A stretch of DNA of 5,816 bases from Acidimicrobiaceae bacterium. Lineage in GTDB: Bacteria > Actinomycetota > Acidimicrobiia > Acidimicrobiales > RAAP-2. Below are positions 1 through 5,439 of this stretch, in pieces. The notes beneath the pieces are model-generated. The model did not search any database and was not told the origin of the DNA. It saw only the letters and a list, made by a program, of their open reading frames with translations. Position 1 is the stretch's first letter. Every line of letters starts with the position of its first letter. The position numbers and the translations under genes were made by a program. The stretch is taken from the NCBI GenBank assembly GCA_030838245.1, contig JAUTXB010000003.1:1-5816 (forward strand), written 5' to 3'.

Positions 1-1
1 C

Positions 2-580
2 ATCGATAACGAAGTCGCCGATGACGACGAGCAAGAAGAGGCGGCGCGCATTGCCTACGCCCGTGCCGTCGGGGCCCGAATCCGGGCCATGCGCAAGCAG
101 ATGCGGCTTTCACTACAAGCGGTCGAAGCCATGTCTGACCAGGAGTTCAAGGCGTCGGTCCTCGGTGCCTACGAGCGCGGCGAACGGGCCATTTCGGTGC
201 CCCGCCTGCAGCGCCTGGCCAAGCTCTATGACGTTCCCGTGGACCAGTTGCTGCCTCCCGACGATGACGCCAGCACGCGCTGGGGTGCCTCGGGCGGAGG
301 GCCAGAGACTGCGCCGCTCACGGCCCGTCGGGCGCTCCATGGGCTGGGCGGTCACGAGAAGATCACCATCGACCTGACCAAATTGCACTCGGTCAGTGGT
401 CCTGAGCGGGACCTGTTGCGACGATTCCTGAGCATGATCCAGGTGCACCGCCAGGACTTCAACGGCCGCATGATCACCATCCGGGCCGAGGACGTACGGG
501 CCATTGCCTGCATGTTCGGGATTACCCCCGATGCCATGGCTGTTCGCCTGGGTGAGCTGGGGCTCCTGGTCACGACCTGA
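2..580 (+). CDS. bldD: BldD-like transcriptional regulator with c-di-GMP-binding C-terminal domain (5' partial)
   Basis: A DNA-binding regulator of the BldD family; in Streptomyces, BldD dimerises around cyclic-di-GMP and represses developmental genes. The frame is open to the left edge with no ATG, GTG or TTG before position 89, so the start lies outside the window and 192 residues are visible. Starting at ATG 89 would cut off the first HTH helix: the preceding residues YARAVGARIRA match the BldD/XRE N-terminus. The HTH spans visible residues about 19-85 and ends in SYERG-like GAYERGERAISV and VPVDQLLPP-like DVPVDQLLPP. After a Gly/Ala-rich linker, the C-terminal domain (about 120-192) holds R150-Q-D152, eight residues, then R161-A-E-D164: the intact RxD-X8-RxxD c-di-GMP signature. 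The visible N-terminus is an acidic stretch (DDDEQEE), longer than I recall for Streptomyces BldD. Family assignment is firm; the regulon is unknown. Confidence 0.88.
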   Translation: MDNEVADDDEQEEAARIAYARAVGARIRAMRKQMRLSLQAVEAMSDQEFKASVLGAYERGERAISVPRLQRLAKLYDVPVDQLLPPDDDASTRWGASGGGPETAPLTARRALHGLGGHEKITIDLTKLHSVSGPERDLLRRFLSMIQVHRQDFNGRMITIRAEDVRAIACMFGITPDAMAVRLGELGLLVTT

Positions 581-637
581 GTTCGACGCCTGGTCACGCC
601 CTGAGTTCGACTCATGACCGCGCCCTGAGCTCGGCGG
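566..637 (+). repeat. Three imperfect 24-bp direct repeats across the bldD stop codon
   Basis: Units lie at 566-589, 590-613 and 614-637. Units 1 and 2 agree at 22 of 24 positions and unit 3 agrees with unit 2 at 16 of 24. All share a core close to ACGCCCTGAG. The first unit covers the last codons and TGA of the bldD-like gene. Because 24 is a multiple of three, the same frame meets further TGA codons at 602-604 and 626-628. The array fills most of the gap before the helix-turn-helix gene at 695. It may be a slippage duplication of the gene end or a set of spaced protein-binding sites; the sequence does not decide between these. Confidence 0.75.
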
Positions 638-682
638 TTCATGGGCGGGCACGGACCGTGCTGAGAACCACCACTATCGTCC

Positions 683-721
683 GAGGATTGGTGGATGGCC
701 CAACGAGGTATAACTGTGCAG
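683..721 (+). promoter_or_regulatory. Competing translation starts and possible -10 box of the HTH gene
   Basis: Three in-frame starts are available. ATG 695 is preceded by GAGG (683-686) with an 8-nt spacer. GTG 716 is preceded by GAGGT (705-709) with a 6-nt spacer. ATG 722 has the same GAGGT 12 nt away, but lies 7 nt after TATAAC (709-714), a good -10 hexamer that would give a nearly leaderless mRNA. No convincing -35 box is seen; TTGGTG at 689-694 has only 14 nt of spacing. The recognisable domain starts after all three candidates, so homology does not settle the choice. Transcript 5'-end data would. Confidence 0.35.
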
Positions 722-997
722 ATGGTTGATTCGATCTGTTGGCTGAGCACGAAAGAAGCGTCTGAGCGCCTCGGCATCACGCTGAGGAGCCTCTACCGGT
801 TCATCGATGAGGGAGGCCTCATCGCCTACAAGTTCGGGCGCGTGATCCGGATCCAGGAGACAGACGTCGAACGCTTCATCGAGGCAAGCCGAATCGCCCC
901 CGGGAGCCTGGAGCACCTCTACCCCGAGCTCAAGGGCAACGATCGGGGGGCAACTATGACGTCCCCATCGATCGCGGCCGGTGGCGGCCCTGGCTGA
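695..997 (+). CDS. Excisionase-type/MerR-like helix-turn-helix DNA-binding protein
   Basis: A small predicted DNA-binding protein of 100 residues from ATG 695, or 93 from GTG 716. WLSTKEASERLGITLRSLYR (residues 16-35) is the helix-turn-helix of the excisionase/HTH_17 type, with helix 1 at about 19-26 and the recognition helix at about 29-38. FIDEGGLIAYKFGRVIRI is the wing, and ETDVERFIEAS is the closing helix. It continues into APGSLEHLYPEL and a Gly-rich end. In this broad family members act as phage excisionases or as chromosomal regulators such as BldC. No integrase, attachment site or other phage gene is present, so a regulator is more likely. It sits 114 nt after the BldD-like gene, and the following HIT gene begins only 7 nt after its stop or overlaps it. 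Its target is unknown. Confidence 0.8.
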   Translation: MAQRGITVQMVDSICWLSTKEASERLGITLRSLYRFIDEGGLIAYKFGRVIRIQETDVERFIEASRIAPGSLEHLYPELKGNDRGATMTSPSIAAGGGPG

Positions 998-1004
998 GCC
1001 ATCG

Positions 1005-1355
1005 GTGGCCGACTGCCTTTTCTGCGGCATTGTCGCCGGTGACGTCCCCGCCGACATCGTCCACACCACGGAGAGGACCGTGGCTTTTCGGGACTTGAAC
1101 CCGTTCGCCCCGGTTCACGTGCTGGTGGTCCCGAAGCGCCACATCGACAACGCAGCAGTGATCGGGCCCGAGGACGCGGAGGATGTAGCCGAGCTGTTCG
1201 TTGCGGCCAAGGCGGTGGCCGACGCCGAGAACATCGGAGGCCCTGATCGGGGCTACCGGCTGATCTTCAATGTCGGGCCGGACGCCAGCAACTCGGTTGG
1301 CCACCTTCATCTCCACGTGCTCGGCGGTCGCGCCCTGGACTGGCCACCCGGTTGA
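1005..1355 (+). CDS. HIT family (histidine triad, HINT-like) nucleotide-binding protein
   Basis: A cytosolic purine-nucleotide hydrolase/transferase of the HINT branch of the HIT superfamily, 116 residues and apparently complete. It begins with ADCLFCGIVAGD, where C4 and C7 form the CxxC found in zinc-binding members. VHVLVVPKRHID (about 37-48) and FNVG (88-91) follow, then the active-site triad HLHLH with H100, H102 and H104. It ends in LGGRALDWPPG, the usual C-terminus. Asn96 sits where many HINT proteins have Gln just before the Ser-Val of the triad loop. GTG 1005 is preferred because family members commonly begin right before the CxxC; GTG 981 would add eight residues and overlap the preceding gene by 17 nt. 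A stop at 957-959 excludes earlier starts. Its natural substrate cannot be told from sequence. Confidence 0.92.
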   Translation: MADCLFCGIVAGDVPADIVHTTERTVAFRDLNPFAPVHVLVVPKRHIDNAAVIGPEDAEDVAELFVAAKAVADAENIGGPDRGYRLIFNVGPDASNSVGHLHLHVLGGRALDWPPG

Positions 1356-1416
1356 GCCAGGGGGAACTGCGGAGGGACGAGCCTACGACCGGCACACCGG
1401 CCTGTCGGGCCATGGG

Positions 1417-1444
1417 TTCGCCACCACCGGGTCGCTGGTAGGGT
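1417..1444 (+). promoter_or_regulatory. Candidate promoter for the phoH-ybeY-corC-era operon
   Basis: The 105-nt gap at 1356-1460 holds TAGGGT at 1439-1444, a typical actinobacterial -10 hexamer (TANNNT). A weak -35 match, TTCGCC at 1417-1422, lies 16 nt upstream. Transcription would begin near 1450-1453, leaving a leader of only about 10 nt before GTG 1461, where no clear Shine-Dalgarno is visible. This gap is the longest non-coding break within the + strand gene series, fitting a promoter for the downstream block. The rest of the gap contains only short CCGG and GGCC self-complementary pairs and no T-run. Confidence 0.4.
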
Positions 1445-1460
1445 CAGGCGCAGAGCACAC

Positions 1461-2549
1461 GTGTCGTCAACCCAGGTCAAGATCCTCGTCCCCGGCAACC
1501 ATCTGATGGCAGGCCTCCTGGGCCAGCGCGATGAGTTGCTGCGCCTGGTCGAGGACGCGTTCAGCGGGGCGCACATCGTCGTCCGCGGCAACGAGATCTC
1601 CATCGATGGTGAAGAGGCCGAACGCGTCGGTCGGCTGTTCGAAGAACTGGTGCTCTTGCTCCAGTCCGGCCAGGGCCTCGACCTCATCCAGGTGGCCCGC
1701 ACCATAGACATGGTGAAAGAGGATGTCCGACCCTCGGAGGTCCTCACCTCCGAGGTGCTGCGGTCGTCCCGGGGGCGGTCGGTCCGGCCCAAGACGGCGG
1801 GGCAGAAGCAGTACACCGATGCCATTGCCTCCAACATCGTCACGTTCGGCATCGGGCCCGCCGGGACGGGCAAGTCGTACCTGGCCGTGGCTCTCGGCGT
1901 TCAGGCCTTGCAGGCCCATCAGGTCAACCGGATCATCCTCACTCGCCCGGCCGTGGAGGCCGGTGAGCGGCTCGGGTTCCTGCCCGGTGACCTCATGGCC
2001 AAGGTCGACCCCTATCTGCGCCCCCTCTACGACGCCCTGTACGACCTGCTCGAGCCCGATGGCGCACAGCGGCTCCTCGATCGAGGCGCAGTGGAGGTGG
2101 CCCCCCTGGCCTTCATGCGGGGTCGGACCCTGAACGGCAGCTTCATCATCTTGGACGAGGCCCAGAACACCACCCCTGAGCAGATGAAGATGTTCCTCAC
2201 CCGCATCGGCTTCGGTTCTAAGGCGGTGGTGACCGGGGACGTGACCCAGATCGACGTGCCCGGTGGTCGTTCTGGCCTTGTCGGCCTGGAGCCAGTGCTG
2301 AGCGGGATCGAGGGCCTGGAGTTCGTCCACCTCGGCCGGCGTGACGTGGTGCGGCATCGGATTGTGGGCGACATTGTGGCCGCCTACGAGCGAAAGTCCT
2401 CGACCGGTACTCCTGGCGACGGCTCCTCCGGCGCGCCGCCGCCCAACGGGTCGGAACCGTTCGGCCAGGCCGGCAACACGAGTGACGCGGGCAGCGTCGC
2501 TGGCGGCGAGACCGCCGAGGGCGGCGACGGCGGTCTCGGTGAGCCTTGA
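1461..2549 (+). CDS. ybeZ: PhoH-like ATPase (YbeZ)
   Basis: A cytosolic P-loop NTPase of the PhoH family, 362 residues; family members are implicated in RNA metabolism and YbeZ is the usual partner of YbeY. Residues about 4-65 form the N-terminal KH-like region (VPGNHLMAGLLGQRDELLRL, then a second half with VRGNEISIDG). The ATPase core follows: KTAGQKQYTDAI (111-122), Walker A GPAGTGKS (132-139), TRPAVEAGERLGFLPG (161-176), Walker B IILDEAQN (229-236), VVTGDVTQIDVP (256-267) and a basic motif RRDVVRHR (293-300) with candidate arginine fingers. Residues from about 311 form a Gly/Ser/Ala-rich tail lacking fold signals. The GTG start is set by homology at KILVPG; no strong Shine-Dalgarno is seen. 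Its 3' end overlaps ybeY by 11 nt. ATPase identity is certain; the exact role in this organism is inferred. Confidence 0.96.
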   Translation: MSSTQVKILVPGNHLMAGLLGQRDELLRLVEDAFSGAHIVVRGNEISIDGEEAERVGRLFEELVLLLQSGQGLDLIQVARTIDMVKEDVRPSEVLTSEVLRSSRGRSVRPKTAGQKQYTDAIASNIVTFGIGPAGTGKSYLAVALGVQALQAHQVNRIILTRPAVEAGERLGFLPGDLMAKVDPYLRPLYDALYDLLEPDGAQRLLDRGAVEVAPLAFMRGRTLNGSFIILDEAQNTTPEQMKMFLTRIGFGSKAVVTGDVTQIDVPGGRSGLVGLEPVLSGIEGLEFVHLGRRDVVRHRIVGDIVAAYERKSSTGTPGDGSSGAPPPNGSEPFGQAGNTSDAGSVAGGETAEGGDGGLGEP

Positions 2550-3045
2550 CGTCTACGCGGCCGACGAGCAGTCGGACCACCCCGTGGCCGTCGAGCGCTG
2601 GTCCGATCTGGCCCGGGCGGTACTTCAAGCCGAGGGGGTAAAGCACGACATCGAGGTGTCGCTGCTGTTCGTCGACGCGTCCACCATCGCCTCGCTCAAC
2701 GAACGGTTCCTGGGGAAGGACGGTCCGACCGACGTGCTGGCCTTTCCCATCGAAGACGACCTCGAACGCGGCGGGCGCTCACCCGATGAGGGTGGGACGG
2801 GACCCGGGTCGGTCGAGCCGGAGGTCGACCAGGTCATCCTGTTGGGTGACGTGGTCATTTGCCCGGTGGTGGCGGCCGGCAACGCCGTCGACCACGGGGT
2901 CAGCTTCGACGACGAGATCGCCCTGCTGGTCGTGCACGGGATCCTCCACCTGCTGGGTATGGACCACCAGGTCGAGGCGGAGGCAGAGCGGATGGAGCAG
3001 CGCGAACAGCAGCTGCTTGCCCGCTTCTACCGCGTGGCGTCGTGA
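2539..3045 (+). CDS. ybeY: Endoribonuclease YbeY (rRNA maturation factor)
   Basis: A zinc-dependent single-strand endoribonuclease needed in bacteria for 16S rRNA 3'-end processing and 70S quality control; 168 residues from GTG 2539. The metal site VVHGILHLLGMDH (131-143) shows the H-x3-H-x5-H triad at H133, H137 and H143. The upstream motifs are SLNERFLGKDGPTDVLAFP (52-70) and LLGDVVICP (101-109). Between them is a Gly/Asp/Pro-rich loop (about 75-96). E. coli Arg59 aligns with Leu58 here, with Arg56 two residues earlier. GTG 2539 lies inside the end of phoH, overlapping by 11 nt with no good Shine-Dalgarno at normal spacing, which suggests translational coupling. The frame is open further upstream, but there it reads as the antiphase of the phoH tail. 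Confidence 0.95.
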   Translation: MSLDVYAADEQSDHPVAVERWSDLARAVLQAEGVKHDIEVSLLFVDASTIASLNERFLGKDGPTDVLAFPIEDDLERGGRSPDEGGTGPGSVEPEVDQVILLGDVVICPVVAAGNAVDHGVSFDDEIALLVVHGILHLLGMDHQVEAEAERMEQREQQLLARFYRVAS

Positions 3046-3063
3046 CGGCACGATGAGCCGATC

Positions 3064-4371
3064 ATGAGTGGACCCTTGTTGGCCACGGCCCGGTTCACCG
3101 GCATCGACGCCGTCCTGTTGATCATCGTGGTCGTGCTCCTGGCCGCCTCGGCCCTGCTGGCCTTGGCCGAGACCAGCCTGGTCCGGACGAGCAAGTCCAA
3201 GGCCCTGTCCATGGTGGACGAGGGTCGCCGGGGGGCCAAAGACCTGGTCCGGCTGACCGAGAACCCCCAGGGCTTTCTCAATCCTGTGCTGTTGATGGTG
3301 CTGATCTGCCAGCTGGTGGTGGCCACCCTGGTCGGCCTCTTGGCCTCGGAATGGTTCGGAGCCTGGGGGGTGGCCGCGGCCACCGTGTTCGAGATCATCG
3401 TCATCTTCGTCCTGGGCGAGGCTGTCCCCAAGAACTGGGCCGTGCACCACCCCGAACGGGCCGCGCTGTTCAGCGCGCCGCTGGTGTCGGCCATGGTCAG
3501 GTTCTGGCCCATCCGGATCATCTCCGGCGGCGTGATCGGCCTGGCCAACCTGATCATCGGGGTCCGGGGAGAGTCGGCCGGATCCGACGTGACCGAGTCC
3601 GAGCTGTTGGCCATGGCCGACGTGGCCCTCGAAGACGACGTGATCGAGACCGAGGAGCGGGCCCTCATCCACTCGATCATCGAGTTCGGCGACACCGTGG
3701 TGCGCGAGGTCATGGTGCCCCGGCCCGACATGAGCACGGTCGAAGCCGACGCCACGGTGGAGATGGCGCTGGAGCAAGCCCTGGCCGCCGGCTACAGCCG
3801 ACTGCCGGTGGTCGACCACAAGGTCGACGACGTGCTCGGTCTGGCCTACGCCAAAGACCTGATCCGGGCCCTGCGGGCCGGGTCGGGGGCCGCCTCGGTC
3901 CGCGACCACATGCGCGCCCCACGGTTCGTCCCCGAGACCAAGCGCGTCGCCGGGATGATGCGAGAGATGCAAGAGGAGAAGTACCACATGGCTGTGGTGG
4001 TCGACGAGTACGGCGGCACGGCCGGCCTGGTGACGCTGGAGGACCTGATAGAGGAACTGGTCGGCGAGATCGTCGATGAGTTCGACGTCGAGGAGCCGCC
4101 GGTGGAGCGGCTGGCCTCGGGGGAGATTCGGGTCAGCGGCAGGATGGTCGTCTCCGAAGTCAACGACCTGCTCGATGCTCACCTCCCGTCGGGGGCGTGG
4201 GACACGGTGGGCGGTCTGGTCTTCGATCTCCTGGGTCACGTCCCGGTCGAGGGGGAGACGGTCGAGACCGACGGAGTCCGGCTGATCGCCGAACGGGTCA
4301 GGAGTCGCCGGATCGAGCGGGTCCGGATCGTGCCTGCTCCTCGTCTGCCCATGGCCGAGGAGCGTTCGTGA
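3064..4371 (+). CDS. HlyC/CorC family membrane protein (CNNM/DUF21 - CBS pair - CorC domain)
   Basis: A polytopic membrane protein of the CNNM/CorC family, proposed to export magnesium or other divalent cations; 435 residues. The N-terminal DUF21 region has hydrophobic segments at about 14-38, 72-94, 101-119 and 137-166, with family motifs ALAETSLVR (33-41) and GEAVPKNWAVHHPERAA (118-134). An acidic linker with ESELLAMADVA and IETEERALIHSIIEF follows. Two CBS domains come next: one from VMVPRPDM to AKDLIRAL (about 216-270), the second through MAVVVDEYGGTAGLVTLEDLIEELVGEI (309-336), the family hallmark. The C-terminal CorC/HlyC domain is about 345-424. ATG 3064 lies 18 nt after the ybeY stop; ATG 3053 gives a four-codon dead end. 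The older name hemolysin is historical. The gene commonly sits between ybeY and era in actinobacteria; transported ion is inferred. Confidence 0.94.
   Translation: MSGPLLATARFTGIDAVLLIIVVVLLAASALLALAETSLVRTSKSKALSMVDEGRRGAKDLVRLTENPQGFLNPVLLMVLICQLVVATLVGLLASEWFGAWGVAAATVFEIIVIFVLGEAVPKNWAVHHPERAALFSAPLVSAMVRFWPIRIISGGVIGLANLIIGVRGESAGSDVTESELLAMADVALEDDVIETEERALIHSIIEFGDTVVREVMVPRPDMSTVEADATVEMALEQALAAGYSRLPVVDHKVDDVLGLAYAKDLIRALRAGSGAASVRDHMRAPRFVPETKRVAGMMREMQEEKYHMAVVVDEYGGTAGLVTLEDLIEELVGEIVDEFDVEEPPVERLASGEIRVSGRMVVSEVNDLLDAHLPSGAWDTVGGLVFDLLGHVPVEGETVETDGVRLIAERVRSRRIERVRIVPAPRLPMAEERS
4357..4362 (+). promoter_or_regulatory. Strong Shine-Dalgarno of era inside the corC 3' end
   Basis: GAGGAG at 4357-4362 lies 5 nt before GTG 4368, whose last two bases begin the corC stop (GTGA, 4-nt overlap). 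This fixes the era start and shows that it has its own strong ribosome-binding site besides coupling to the upstream gene. Confidence 0.8.
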
Positions 4372-5405
4372 CCTACCGCTCTGGCTTTGCCGCCGTGATC
4401 GGCCGACCCAACGTGGGGAAGTCCACCCTGGTCAACAAGATCGTCGGCACCAAGGTCACCATCACGTCGCCGCGACCCAACACCACCCGGGCCCAGGTCC
4501 GTGGGGTGCTCAACCGCCCCGACAGCCAAGCCGTGTTCGTGGACACCCCCGGGCTCCACCGCCCCCGCACCGCGTTGGGGGAGCGGCTCAACGACACGGC
4601 CACCTCCTCGCTCGACGACGTCGACGTGGTCGTGACCATGGTGGACGCCACTGGGGCCATCGGCCCCGGTGATCGCATGGTTCTGGCCCACGGGGCTCGC
4701 CGAGTGCGAGCCCAGGTGCGCAGCGCGGCCAGGGCCGCCGAGTTCGCGGTGCCGTCGGCTCGAGATAATCAGCCCGGGGGGGTGCAACCCGGCGATGGCG
4801 ATGGCGACGAAGATGGAGACGAGGGCGTCGACGGGGCTGGTTTCATCGTGGCCCCGCCGGCCCTGCTGGTGGTGGTCAACAAGATCGACAAGGTGGACGA
4901 CAACGGGGTGCTGACCCACCTGGCCGCGGTGGCCGAGGTGGGCGAGGCCCTGGCCGCCGAGGGAGGAGCCATCCCCACCCCGGTCGAGTACTTCCCGGTC
5001 TCGGCCGTGACCGGCGAGGGGGTGGACACGCTGGTCGACGCGGTGCTCGCCCGGCTGCCCGAGGGACCGCGCTACTACCCCGAGGGCATGATCACCGATG
5101 TGGCCGAAGCCTTCTGGGTGGCCGACCTGGTCCGAGAGCAGCTCCTCCTGCGGGTGGAGGACGAGCTCCCGCACAGCATCGCCTGCCGGGTCACCGAGTG
5201 GGAGTGGCCCCGGGTGCGCTGCGAGATCCTGGTCGAGCGTGACTCGCAAAAGGGCATCGTCATCGGCAAGGGGGGCTCGACGCTGAAGGCGGTGGGCACG
5301 GCCGTTCGGGAGCAGATGCTGCCCGGGGTCTACCTGGACCTGTTCGTCCGGGTGGAGAAGCGCTGGCAGCAGCGGGACGACGCCCTCGATCGCCTGGGGT
5401 TCTGA
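4368..5405 (+). CDS. era: GTPase Era with an acidic insertion in the G domain
   Basis: A GTPase that binds the 3' end of 16S rRNA and assists 30S assembly; 345 residues against roughly 300 for usual Era. G motifs appear in order: G1 GRPNVGKST (12-20), G2 PNTTR (37-41), G3 DTPG (59-62), G4 NKID (171-174) and G5 SAVTGEG (212-218). The C-terminal KH domain contains VERDSQKGIVIGKGGS (289-304) with its GxxG loop, and the protein ends in ALDRLGF. Between GDRMVLAHG and the LLVVV strand before G4 there are about 49 extra residues (about 111-159): a basic, Ala/Arg-rich part, then a Gly/Asp/Glu-rich part. Reading frame and motifs are intact on both sides, so this is an insertion and not a broken gene. 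GTG 4368 is preferred because the fold begins at once (FAAVIGRPN) and a strong Shine-Dalgarno precedes it. Last gene of the operon. Confidence 0.96.
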   Translation: MTYRSGFAAVIGRPNVGKSTLVNKIVGTKVTITSPRPNTTRAQVRGVLNRPDSQAVFVDTPGLHRPRTALGERLNDTATSSLDDVDVVVTMVDATGAIGPGDRMVLAHGARRVRAQVRSAARAAEFAVPSARDNQPGGVQPGDGDGDEDGDEGVDGAGFIVAPPALLVVVNKIDKVDDNGVLTHLAAVAEVGEALAAEGGAIPTPVEYFPVSAVTGEGVDTLVDAVLARLPEGPRYYPEGMITDVAEAFWVADLVREQLLLRVEDELPHSIACRVTEWEWPRVRCEILVERDSQKGIVIGKGGSTLKAVGTAVREQMLPGVYLDLFVRVEKRWQQRDDALDRLGF

Positions 5406-5409
5406 GCCG

Positions 5410-5423
5410 GGCAGTCCGCTGCC
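5410..5423. terminator. Short hairpin between convergent era and dinG-like genes (possible terminator)
   Basis: GGCAG (5410-5414) and CTGCC (5419-5423) pair perfectly around a TCCG loop, which fits the stable UNCG tetraloop class when read on the + strand. It lies 4 nt after the era stop and 16 nt past the end of the opposing gene, inside the only 34-nt gap between convergent genes. There is no T-run on either side and the stem is only 5 bp, so a classical intrinsic terminator is not supported; it is at most a weak 3'-end structure. Confidence 0.25.
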
Positions 5424-5439
5424 GACCGAGAAGACCGAT

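Noticed and set aside
89..91. ATG 89 as the start of the BldD-like gene
   Set aside because: The frame stays open to the window edge and upstream residues match helix 1 of the BldD HTH, so this ATG is internal.
695..997. The excisionase-type HTH protein as a sign of a prophage or integrative element
   Set aside because: No integrase, attachment-site repeat, tRNA or phage gene is present, and the flanking genes are chromosomal; this domain type is also common in ordinary regulators.
1388..1411. CCGG and GGCC inverted pairs between the HIT and phoH genes as a terminator
   Set aside because: Only 4-bp stems of self-complementary tetramers, mutually exclusive and without a T-run; expected by chance in this base composition.
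1467..2357. A 296-codon open frame on the - strand opposite phoH
   Set aside because: Composition and position are those of a shadow of the PhoH reading frame; no recognisable domain.
2779..4239. A 486-codon open frame on the - strand opposite ybeY and corC
   Set aside because: It is antisense to two clearly conserved genes, has the His/Asp/Gln/Gly-heavy composition expected of a GC-rich shadow frame, and shows no family motif.
4197..4367. N-terminal extension of Era by 57 residues
   Set aside because: It lies inside the CorC coding sequence in another frame, reads as Arg/Gly-rich noise, and a strong Shine-Dalgarno with GTG at 4368 fits the Era fold exactly.
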